In this document: piece after piece, positions 8,176 to 14,381 of the stretch
Layout: the number at the start of each line of letters is the position of its first letter
Numbering within the stretch: position 1 is the stretch's first letter
DNA from: DAOUAE01 sp034433795
Lineage (GTDB): Bacteria; Chloroflexota; UBA6077; FW602-bin22; DAOUAE01
Length of the DNA stretch: 24,753 nucleotides
NCBI GenBank assembly: GCA_034433795.1
Contig: DAOUAE010000027.1
Location: 1 to 24,753, forward strand
Direction: 5' to 3'
Notes under the pieces: model-generated
Told to the model about the DNA's origin: nothing
Database searches by the model: none
The model's input: only the letters and a program-made list of their open reading frames with translations
Translations under genes and position numbers: made by a program

Positions 8176-9696
8176 ATGGTGACCGTCGCCCTGGTCCAGC
8201 GGCCGCGCGGGCGGGTGGCCGGGGGCTGGCGGCTGGCGGCCCTGGGGCTCCTCTGGCTGGGGGCCGGGCTGCGCCTCTGGGACCTGGCCCGCAAGCCCTT
8301 CTGGGTTGATGAGGCGTTCAGCGTCTGGATCGCCGGTCAGCCGGTCGGGGCGCTGCTCACCTGGGTCGGCGCCATCGATCTCCACCCACCGCTCTACTAT
8401 CTGCTCCTGGCCGCCTGGCAGACGGTGGGCACCGACGAGTTCGTCGTCCGCTGGCTCTCGGCCGCGCTGGGCCTGCTCAGTCTCGCCCTGGCCGCCTCCC
8501 TGGTCGGACGGCTGGCCGGCCCGCCGGTGGCCCTGGCGACGCTGCTCCTCTGCGCCACGGCTCCCCACCTGGTCCGCCACAGCCAGGAGGCCCGGATGTA
8601 CGCCCTGAGCGTGGCGGTGGCGCTCATGGTGCTCAATCTCTGGGCCCGGGCCGTCGCCTCTCCCCAGAACCGGCTCCTCTGGGCGGCCCACAGTCTGGCC
8701 CTGGCCGGGGCCTTTCTGACCCATCACGTGCTCCTCAGCCTGGCGGGCGCCGAGGCGCTGGTCCTGCTCCGCTGGGGGCGGGCGGTCCGCCGGCCGGCCC
8801 TCGTCAGTCTGGCCGGGGCGCTCGTCCTCTGGTCGCCCTGGGCCCCGGCCTTCTTCCACCAGCTGCGGGTCGTCTCGGCCGACTTCTGGCTGGAGAGTCC
8901 CCAGGCCGCCCGCGCGCCGACGGCGGTCCTGGCCTTTCTGGTGGGCGAGGCCCTGCCGGCGGTCCTGCCGGCGGCGCTCAGTCTGGCCCTGGCGGCGGCC
9001 CTGGGGGTGCTGGCGCTGTGGGGAGCCCGGCGTCTGGGCCGCTGGGGGCTCTGGCTCGGACTGGTGGTGGGGCTGCCGGTCGGGGTGGAGCTGGCCGTCA
9101 GCCTGGTCCGGCCGCTTCTTTTGCTGCGGACGCTCGTCTTCACGCTGCCGGTGGTGCTCATGGGGCTGAGCGCCGGGCTGCTGGCCCGGCCCGGCCGTCG
9201 CCTCCGCGGCCTGGTCCTGGGGGGCCTGCTGGCCGCCCAGACGGCCGGGCTGCTCCAGTACTACCAGACCCAGCCGCCGGAGGGCTGGCCGGAGGTGGCG
9301 GCCTTCATCGCCGCCAACTGGCAGGCCGGCGACCTTCTGCTCTTCAACGCCGCCTGGACCCAGATCCCCTTCGACTACTACTTCCGCCGGACCGGCCTCG
9401 ACGCCGATCGTCGGGGGCTGCCGGTGGACATCTTCGCCGCCGGCCTGCGCGAGCCCAAGGTCACCCCGGCCGACCTGGAGCGGCTGGACGGTCTGCTTCA
9501 GGGGCGCCGGCGCGTCTGGCTGGTCCTCAGCCACGACTGGTACACCGACCCCGGCCGGCTCAGCCAGGCGGCCCTGGCTACGCGCGGTCAGCCCGTCCTG
9601 ACCCGGACAACGGCTGGGGTTGAAGTCGTGCTCTATCGCCTCTGGGGCCCGGACCAGCACCCCGGCGGAGGCGGGGCCAGCGCCCGTCTGCAGTAG
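8176..9696 (+). CDS. GT-C fold membrane glycosyltransferase (PMT_2/GT39-like)
   Basis: This polytopic membrane protein of 506 residues should transfer a sugar from a lipid-linked donor on the outer face of the membrane. The first extracytoplasmic loop has the acidic catalytic motif WVDEAFS (D45, E46), followed by LHPPLYY (69-75) and the HSQEARMY stretch, all typical of the PMT_2/ArnT-like group. About ten to twelve membrane helices are followed by a soluble C-terminal domain of roughly 130 residues. I chose the ATG at 8176, 13 bases after the aminotransferase stop; the open frame extends further upstream but only inside that gene. The gene ends 3 bases from the convergent ABC ATPase gene. Donor and acceptor cannot be told from sequence. 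Confidence 0.82.
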   Translation: MVTVALVQRPRGRVAGGWRLAALGLLWLGAGLRLWDLARKPFWVDEAFSVWIAGQPVGALLTWVGAIDLHPPLYYLLLAAWQTVGTDEFVVRWLSAALGLLSLALAASLVGRLAGPPVALATLLLCATAPHLVRHSQEARMYALSVAVALMVLNLWARAVASPQNRLLWAAHSLALAGAFLTHHVLLSLAGAEALVLLRWGRAVRRPALVSLAGALVLWSPWAPAFFHQLRVVSADFWLESPQAARAPTAVLAFLVGEALPAVLPAALSLALAAALGVLALWGARRLGRWGLWLGLVVGLPVGVELAVSLVRPLLLLRTLVFTLPVVLMGLSAGLLARPGRRLRGLVLGGLLAAQTAGLLQYYQTQPPEGWPEVAAFIAANWQAGDLLLFNAAWTQIPFDYYFRRTGLDADRRGLPVDIFAAGLREPKVTPADLERLDGLLQGRRRVWLVLSHDWYTDPGRLSQAALATRGQPVLTRTTAGVEVVLYRLWGPDQHPGGGGASARLQ

Positions 9697-9699
9697 CGC

Positions 9700-10779
9700 T
9701 CAGTAGAGCGTGCGGCCGGTGCGCGGGTCGAAGAGGAAGGCGTTCTCCAGATCGACCGTCACCCCGACCCATTCGCCGCGCCGTACCGGCCACTCCAGCG
9801 GCACCGTGGCCACGCCGCTGAAGGCCCCCTGGCGCAGATGGACCCGCTTCTGGCGCTCGGGCAGGAGCGTCTCGACCAGTTCGACCTGCGCGATGAGCGG
9901 GGCGTTTTCGGGGCTGACGAAGTGCAGGTGGTCGGGCCGCAGGCCGATGACCAGTTCGCGCAGACCGCGGGCCCGGGCCAGCAGGCTCGGCACCACCGGC
10001 ACAGTGAAGAACGGCGTCTGGACCCACTCGCCCTCGATGCGGGCCGGGTAGCAGTTCAGCGCCCCCCGGTGGATGAACTCGGCCACGAAGCGGTTGACGG
10101 GGCGGGCCCAGACGCCCTGGGGCGTCGAGACCTGCTCGATCCGCCCGGGGCTCATCACCGCCACCCGGTCGGCCAGGGCGAACGCCTCTTTATCGTCGGG
10201 GGTGACGTAGACCACGGTCGTCCCCAGATCGCGGAAGAGGCGCTTGAGGTGGTAGCGGCTGATGAGGGCCATCTTGGTCTCGAGGTTGGAGAGCGGCTCG
10301 TCGAAGAGGTAGACCCGCGGCTGGCGGATGACCGCCCGCCCGATGGCCACCCGCTGCTGGTGGCCGACCGCCAGCTCACGCGGGCGCCGGTCGAGCAGGC
10401 TGACCAGGCCGCTGCCCAGCTCCTCGGCCGTGCGCACCACCCGGCGCTCGATCTCGTCCTCCTGCATGTGCAGGAGATAGAGGGGGAAGCCGATATTGCC
10501 CCGGACGCGCAGGTGGGGGTAGAGGGCGTAGGTCTGGAAGACCATCGCCACGTTGCGCTTGTGGGGGGCCAGGGCGGTCACATCCTCGCCGTCGAAACGG
10601 ACGGTGCCGCTGTCGGGCCGCTCCAGCCCGGCGATGGTCCGCAGGAGGAAGGTCTTGCCGCAGCCCGAGGGCCCGATGACCGCGAAGAACTCCCGGTCGC
10701 GGATCTCCAGACTGATATCGTCGAGGATGATCCGGTCGCCGATGCGCTTGGTGATGCGCTCCAGGGAGATGCTGGCCAT
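9700..10779 (-). CDS. CUT1/MalK-UgpC-like ABC ATPase with degenerate catalytic motifs
   Basis: This is the ATP-binding subunit of a carbohydrate-type importer, 359 residues from the ATG at 10779 with a C-terminal TOBE-like regulatory domain. Walker A GPSGCGKT (36-43), Q-loop Q82 and Walker B VYLFDE (156-161) are intact. The signature motif is LAVGH (136-140) instead of LSGGQ, the D-loop is SNLE instead of SNLD (164-167), and the switch histidine is replaced by proline (YVTPDD, P194). I checked these codons in the sequence. ATP binding should be retained, but hydrolysis is likely weak or absent. No permease or binding protein lies nearby. It is transcribed divergently from the enolase-family gene, suggesting shared control in sugar or sugar-acid use. 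It could be a regulatory or decaying paralogue, or a shared ATPase for unlinked transporters. Confidence 0.87.
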   Translation of the reverse strand: MASISLERITKRIGDRIILDDISLEIRDREFFAVIGPSGCGKTFLLRTIAGLERPDSGTVRFDGEDVTALAPHKRNVAMVFQTYALYPHLRVRGNIGFPLYLLHMQEDEIERRVVRTAEELGSGLVSLLDRRPRELAVGHQQRVAIGRAVIRQPRVYLFDEPLSNLETKMALISRYHLKRLFRDLGTTVVYVTPDDKEAFALADRVAVMSPGRIEQVSTPQGVWARPVNRFVAEFIHRGALNCYPARIEGEWVQTPFFTVPVVPSLLARARGLRELVIGLRPDHLHFVSPENAPLIAQVELVETLLPERQKRVHLRQGAFSGVATVPLEWPVRRGEWVGVTVDLENAFLFDPRTGRTLY

Positions 10780-10825
10780 CGCCGCCCCCCGACGGCCCCG
10801 GGCCCTGTCGGCGGCTCCCGGTCCC

Positions 10826-10854
10826 ATGATAGGCGAGCAGCCAGGATCCGTCAA
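10826..10854 (-). promoter_or_regulatory. promoter of the MalK-like ATPase gene
   Basis: On the minus strand TTGACG (complement of 10849-10854) and TATCAT (complement of 10826-10831) are spaced by 17 bases. Both hexamers match consensus at five of six positions. Transcription would begin near 10819, about 40 bases before the start codon. It is back to back with the promoter of the enolase-family gene. Confidence 0.6.
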
Positions 10855-10872
10855 GTCTGGCGGCAACCCCTC

Positions 10873-10901
10873 TTGGCGCCTGGCTGGCCCGGTGCTACGA
10901 T
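10873..10901 (+). promoter_or_regulatory. promoter of the enolase-superfamily gene
   Basis: TTGGCG (10873-10878) and TACGAT (10896-10901) are 17 bases apart, with TGC directly before the -10 as an extended element. Transcription would begin near 10908. The divergent -35 boxes lie less than 20 bases apart, so one regulator could affect both promoters. Confidence 0.5.
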
Positions 10902-10952
10902 GAGGGCGCGGCCGGCCTCCGGCCGGCGGGCAAGGTCAGCGAGGAGGGCGCG

Positions 10953-12041
10953 ATGAAGATCACCGATGTGACGATGGCGATCTACGAGTGGCCACGGCCG
11001 CGACCGATCCGCAACGGCCGCTATGTCTACAGCACGGTGACGCTGGGAGTGGTCCGCGTCCACACCGACGCCGGTCTGACCGGCCTGGGGCTGGGCGGTG
11101 GAGGACGGGTGGGCCAGGCCCTGGTCGAACGACTGCGGCCGCTGCTCATCGGCGAGGACCCGCTCGACCACGAGCGCCTCTGGCACAAAATGTGGCAGCC
11201 CAAACTGGTCGGCCGGCGGGGGCTCTCGACCCGGGCCATCTCGGCCATCGATATCGCCCTCTGGGACCTCAAGGGGAAGGTGACCGGGCTGCCGCTCTAC
11301 CAGCTGCTGGGCGGGTACGCCCGCGAGGTCCCCGCCTACATCGCCGGCGGCTACTATGAGGAGGGCAAGACCCTCGACGATCTGGCTGCCGAGATGGTGG
11401 CCAACGTCGACATGGGCGCCCGGGCGGTCAAGATGAAGATCGGCGGCGCCCCCATCGCCGAGGACGTCGAGCGCGTCCGGGTCGTCCGCGAGGCCATCGG
11501 CCCCCAGGTCAAACTCATGGTCGACGCCAACAACGCCTACCGGGTCTACGAGGCCATTCAGATCGCCCGGCAGATCGAAGAGTATGACATCTTCTGGTTC
11601 GAGGAGCCGGTGGCTCCCGACGATTACCACGGCCATCGCAAGGTGGCCGAGAACACCATCATTCCCATCGCCACCGGCGAGAACGAGTACACTCGCTACG
11701 GCTTCCGCGATCTCATCGAACACCAGGCGGCGGCCATCCTCAACGCCGACGCCCAGATCCTGGGCGGCATCACCGAATTTATGAAAGTGGCCGCCCTGGC
11801 CCAGTGCTACGACCTGCCGATCGCCCCGCACGGCAGCCAGGAGGTCCATGTCCATCTGGTGGCCGCCATCCAGAACGGCCTCATCGTCGAGTTCTACCGC
11901 GACACGGTCGACCCCATGTGGGGCCGGGTCTTCACCGAGACGCTGCGTCTGACCCCACAGGGGACCCTGCGGCCGCCCGATCGGCCGGGCCTGGGCATTG
12001 ACCTGAACGAGGCGGCCCTGGCCCCCTATCGCGTCGCCTGA
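10953..12041 (+). CDS. enolase-superfamily sugar-acid dehydratase/racemase (mandelate racemase subgroup)
   Basis: This cytoplasmic Mg-dependent TIM-barrel enzyme abstracts the proton alpha to a carboxylate. The 362 residues have the usual capping domain (1-125) and barrel. The general base motif KMK (K160, K162) lies on the second barrel strand. Metal ligands are D191 (VDANNAY), E217 (FEEP) and E243 (GENEY). H293 in APHGS is the second base that marks the mandelate racemase subgroup, and the terminal glutamate lies in the VEFY stretch. All key residues are present. An AGGAGGG site precedes the ATG. Likely substrates are aldonic or aldaric sugar acids, by family; this is not determined here. 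The divergent sugar-type ABC ATPase fits sugar-acid uptake and catabolism. Confidence 0.9.
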   Translation: MKITDVTMAIYEWPRPRPIRNGRYVYSTVTLGVVRVHTDAGLTGLGLGGGGRVGQALVERLRPLLIGEDPLDHERLWHKMWQPKLVGRRGLSTRAISAIDIALWDLKGKVTGLPLYQLLGGYAREVPAYIAGGYYEEGKTLDDLAAEMVANVDMGARAVKMKIGGAPIAEDVERVRVVREAIGPQVKLMVDANNAYRVYEAIQIARQIEEYDIFWFEEPVAPDDYHGHRKVAENTIIPIATGENEYTRYGFRDLIEHQAAAILNADAQILGGITEFMKVAALAQCYDLPIAPHGSQEVHVHLVAAIQNGLIVEFYRDTVDPMWGRVFTETLRLTPQGTLRPPDRPGLGIDLNEAALAPYRVA

Positions 12042-12063
12042 GAATACCCCGATCCGCTCCTCG

Positions 12064-12104
12064 CCGGGCGGGAGGCGATCCTCTGCACTCCCGCCCGGTT
12101 TTTT
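12064..12104 (+). terminator. intrinsic terminator after the enolase-superfamily gene
   Basis: CCGGGCGGGAG (12064-12074) pairs perfectly with CTCCCGCCCGG (12088-12098) across a 13-base loop and is followed by six T residues (12099-12104). It begins 23 bases after the stop codon. This is a textbook Rho-independent terminator. Confidence 0.9.
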
Positions 12105-12670
12105 ATCCGCTGGCCCGAGGCGCTGTCCCCCGGGCGTCCAGCGGCACGCCGGTGGCGGCCGCGCCCGGCTGCTCGCGACCCGCCTTTCTGAAGTCGAAAG
12201 ACCCCTCGGCGGACGAATCCGGCTGCGACCGCGTTAAACACTGTCCGGGCCTGGAGGACCGCTCGTCCTGTCTCCTCGTCTGAGGGCTCGGGCCGGTCTC
12301 CGGAGCGACGCGCCTCACCGGCCCCCGGTGAACCCGGCCGGATCTGGCAACACCTGTCTGGAGGACGCGGCCGACAGGGCCGCCGCGCGTCACCTCCCGA
12401 GGAGGTGGCGACAATGCGGTCCGCCCTGAAAAGAGTGATACGCGCCGGTGGCAGCGCTCCGCGGGCCGCCGGACCGTGAGCGCGCGGCGCGGCGGCCTGG
12501 CGGGCGACGACCTGGACGGTGTTGCGCCGCTGGGACCGTGAGCGTGAGGGGCGACTCCGGCGTGTCGGCCTTTACGGGGTCTCGTAGTCGTCGTCCCGGC
12601 CCGGCGACCCCGGGTGTGCTGTGCCGGGCGAGGTGGCGACCGGAAGGGCAGGCTGTGACGGAATACCCTC
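12105..12670. other. long GC-rich stretch without a recognisable gene
   Basis: I find no convincing protein in any frame here; open frames on both strands are Arg/Pro/Gly-rich shadows. No tRNA, RNase P, tmRNA or SRP RNA pattern was seen by eye. It holds several strong short hairpins, a sequestered ribosome site with a 21-codon frame at 12391-12479 (listed separately), a duplicated GGACCGTGAGCG about 60 bases apart (near 12471 and 12534), and a CACCTGTC...GACAGG hairpin near 12350-12380 that resembles part of the intergenic element described at 12671. It may be decayed coding sequence, a structured RNA or a long leader of the stalk-protein gene. Confidence 0.5.
12391..12479 (+). other. hairpin-sequestered ribosome site and 21-codon reading frame
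   Basis: CACCTCC (12391-12397), loop CGA, GGAGGTG (12401-12407) forms a perfect 7-bp hairpin whose right arm is a strong Shine-Dalgarno sequence. An ATG follows at 12414 at good spacing and the frame runs 21 codons to TGA at 12477-12479. The peptide would be basic and has no recognisable family. The arrangement could be a translational switch or thermometer-like element with a leader peptide, or chance in GC-rich DNA. Confidence 0.25.
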
Positions 12671-12800
12671 AGCTGTACCTAGGGTGCCCCTGTACTGGCG
12701 AGCCCGCGAAATTGCGTACTCTCTCCCCTTCGGCGAAGGGAGAACCCCACCTGTCAGGCGTCGCGCCAGGCCGTAGCCTCTGGGTAACGCGACCGCTCAG
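12671..12800 (+). repeat. intergenic element, copy A (upstream of the stalk-protein gene)
   Basis: This is the most divergent of three related elements. It shares with copies B and C a CCCGCGAAA stretch (about 12703-12711), a variable hairpin and the core CCACCTGTCAG (12737-12747). The variable hairpin here is TCTCC...GGAGA with an inner CTTC/GAAG (about 12722-12742). A further stem GTCGCG/CGCGAC follows. The 5' TACTCA/TGAGTA hairpin of the other copies is not preserved. It ends about 160 bases before the ATG at 12958, in the same orientation. Confidence 0.5.
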
Positions 12801-12957
12801 GTCAGGGCCCGGCGCCACCGCGCCGGCCGGTGGACCGGGCTCGTCGGGCTGGACGGTTGTGGTGAGGCTGGCGGGTGGAGCGCTCCTGGTCGCGACGTTC
12901 TCCTCTCCCAGTCGATAACGGCCGCGGCTTCATCTGGCGGGAAGGAGGCAGAAACCG

Positions 12958-14025
12958 ATGCACCGACGCGATAGTCCCCTTCGTGCTGCTGGCTGGTGGG
13001 GTGGGGTGGTGGCCCTGGGGTTGGGGCTGCTGCTGGTGTTCGTCGCCATCCGGCCTGACGGATCCGTCCTGGCCGGCCACGGCAACGGCACGCCCGAGGT
13101 CACCCCGACCGTTGTCCCTGGTAATCCTGAGTGCCCATCCGGAACGACTGAGGTCAAATTTGAGGATGTGAGGCAGGGGGCAACGCTGGGGGGAGTAACC
13201 CTTCTCACGGTGAGTGGGGACAAGACCACCTTTAGCTTTGAGATCACGACACCGGGTGTCGTTGCCCGCCTGGTTATCGTCAAAGGTGGGCCCCAGGCCA
13301 ACGTCTACGATTACAGTGGTCTGCCTGGTGGGGGCATTGCCCACGACGACGGTCTGATGACCGCGCTCAAGGATAGCAACCGGCCGGAGATCAGCCATAT
13401 CAGTTTCTGTCTGACCCGCGTGACCCCGACTGCGACGCCGACCGCCACTCATACAGCAACCGTGACCCGCACCCCGACGCCGACCGCCACGGCGACGGCC
13501 ACGCCCACGGTCACGCCGACTGCCGCGCCCACCGGGACGGCGACGGCCACGCCCACGCCGACCCTCACGCCGGGGCCCGGCACGCCGACTGTGACCCCGA
13601 CGGCCACCCCCACGGTGCCGCCGACCCGCACCCCGACGCCGACCGCCACGGCGGTGCCACCGACTCCGACGCCGACCGCGACCACCGCCCCCGGGCCGGC
13701 CGCGCCGACGGCCACGCCCACGCCGACCCCGGTGCCGCCGGCGCCGCCGCCACCTCCGCCGCCCCCACCGCCACCGGCCGTGGCCCCGGCGGTGGCCACG
13801 CCGACGCCGATCGTGGCCGCCGCGGTGGCCACGCCCACACCGACGCCACGGCCGGCGCCCCCGCGCACGCCGACGGCCGTCGCGCCAGCCGCCGCCCTGC
13901 CACGGGCCGGTGGCGCCCCGGTTGAGGCCCTGGGCCTGCTCGGTCTGGCGCTCCTGGGTCTGGGGACGCTGGCCCGCACTCTCGGCTCCGCCCGGCGCGA
14001 TCCCCGGCTGCCCGGTGACGAGTAG
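12958..14025 (+). CDS. surface protein with Thr/Pro stalk and LPxxG-like C-terminal anchor
   Basis: This predicted exported protein of 355 residues starts at an ATG nine bases after AAGGAGG. Residues 14-33 form a signal/membrane helix after a basic N-terminus. Residues 57-154 form a compact domain with one cysteine near each end (C59, C151), a VIVKGGPQANVYDY stretch and the ending ISHISFC, a pattern I associate with small secreted domains whose function is unknown. Residues 155-312 are a low-complexity Thr/Pro/Ala stalk including eleven consecutive prolines (263-273). The C-terminus has LPRAGG (314-319), a hydrophobic helix (about 324-340) and an Arg-containing tail, the layout of a sortase-type cell-wall sorting signal. 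No sortase gene is in the window, so the tail may simply be a membrane anchor. The gene is followed by its own terminator and is monocistronic. Role inferred: surface display or adhesion. Confidence 0.75.
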   Translation: MHRRDSPLRAAGWWGGVVALGLGLLLVFVAIRPDGSVLAGHGNGTPEVTPTVVPGNPECPSGTTEVKFEDVRQGATLGGVTLLTVSGDKTTFSFEITTPGVVARLVIVKGGPQANVYDYSGLPGGGIAHDDGLMTALKDSNRPEISHISFCLTRVTPTATPTATHTATVTRTPTPTATATATPTVTPTAAPTGTATATPTPTLTPGPGTPTVTPTATPTVPPTRTPTPTATAVPPTPTPTATTAPGPAAPTATPTPTPVPPAPPPPPPPPPPPAVAPAVATPTPIVAAAVATPTPTPRPAPPRTPTAVAPAAALPRAGGAPVEALGLLGLALLGLGTLARTLGSARRDPRLPGDE

Positions 14026-14049
14026 CACTGGCTGACGGTTGTCTGGCCG

Positions 14050-14084
14050 CCGGGGCGGTCAACCCTGACCGCCCCGGCTTTTTT
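14050..14084 (+). terminator. intrinsic terminator after the stalk-protein gene
   Basis: CCGGGGCGGTC (14050-14060) pairs perfectly with GACCGCCCCGG (14067-14077) across the loop AACCCT and is followed by C and six T residues (14079-14084). It closes the stalk-protein transcript 24 bases after the stop codon, so the element that starts at 14087 belongs to a separate transcript or acts as DNA. Confidence 0.9.
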
Positions 14085-14086
14085 CA

Positions 14087-14210
14087 GCGGTCAGTACTCA
14101 GGTACGGTGAGTATCCGCCCGGGAGGCAGAACCCGTGAAAACCCGTCCTCTCCCAGGGGGAGACCCCACCTGTCAGAGCGTGGTGACGGGCCTATGCTCA
14201 ACAGCGATGG
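14087..14210 (+). repeat. intergenic element, copy B (upstream of the glycosyltransferase group)
   Basis: It begins with a hairpin: GTACTCA (14094-14100), loop GGTACGG, TGAGTAT (14108-14114), extended by GCGG/CCGC outside. Then come AGAACCCGTGAAAACCC, a TCTCCC/GGGAGA hairpin (about 14150-14163), the core CCCACCTGTCAG (14165-14176) and a second stem CCTGTCA/TGACGGG (to 14190). The end ACAGCGATGG (14201-14210) is identical in copy C, where its ATG is a possible gene start. In copy B that ATG opens no convincing gene. The next gene starts 170 bases later. Confidence 0.65.
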
Positions 14211-14346
14211 CGGCTCCTCTTTATCGGCGCTCAACGGATGAGACTTCCTCGCGGCTCCTCCACGGTCTTTCGCGGCGTTGCCATCCGTGGATGGCAGAGG
14301 CTGCCACGGTCTGGCCAGGGATCTTACTCTGTTTGCTCTGTTCCAC

Positions 14347-14352
14347 TATAGT
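14347..14352 (+). promoter_or_regulatory. candidate -10 box of the glycosyltransferase group
   Basis: TATAGT matches the -10 consensus at five of six positions and lies 35 bases before the ATG at 14382, in the most AT-rich part of the interval. No good -35 is present at proper spacing; TTACTC at 14324-14329 is the nearest. Treat as tentative. Confidence 0.3.
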
Positions 14353-14381
14353 ACACCCCGATCATCGCGGCAGGGGAGGAG

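Noticed and set aside
9838..10956. 372-codon plus-strand frame opposite the MalK-like ATPase
   Set aside because: The minus strand encodes Walker A, Walker B and a TOBE-like domain from a good start and promoter. The plus frame has no motif.
12671..12800. c-di-GMP or c-di-AMP riboswitch as the identity of the shared element
   Set aside because: The remembered conserved cores of GEMM and ydaO-type RNAs are not present; only short CTGTCAG/GTCAG similarity is seen. A covariance search would be needed to reopen this.
12448..12918. 156-codon plus-strand frame in the gap before the stalk gene
   Set aside because: No ribosome site and an Arg/Gly/Pro-rich composition without any recognisable pattern. 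It also runs through intergenic element A.
13430..13890. Short tandem repeats that at first look like an array
   Set aside because: They are irregular ACG/CCG-type codon repeats encoding the Thr/Pro stalk. Spacers and repeats of CRISPR type are absent.
12802..14028. 408-codon minus-strand frame opposite the stalk-protein gene
   Set aside because: It is the Arg/Gly-rich mirror of the ACG/CCG repeats. The plus strand has signal helix, domain, anchor, ribosome site and terminator.
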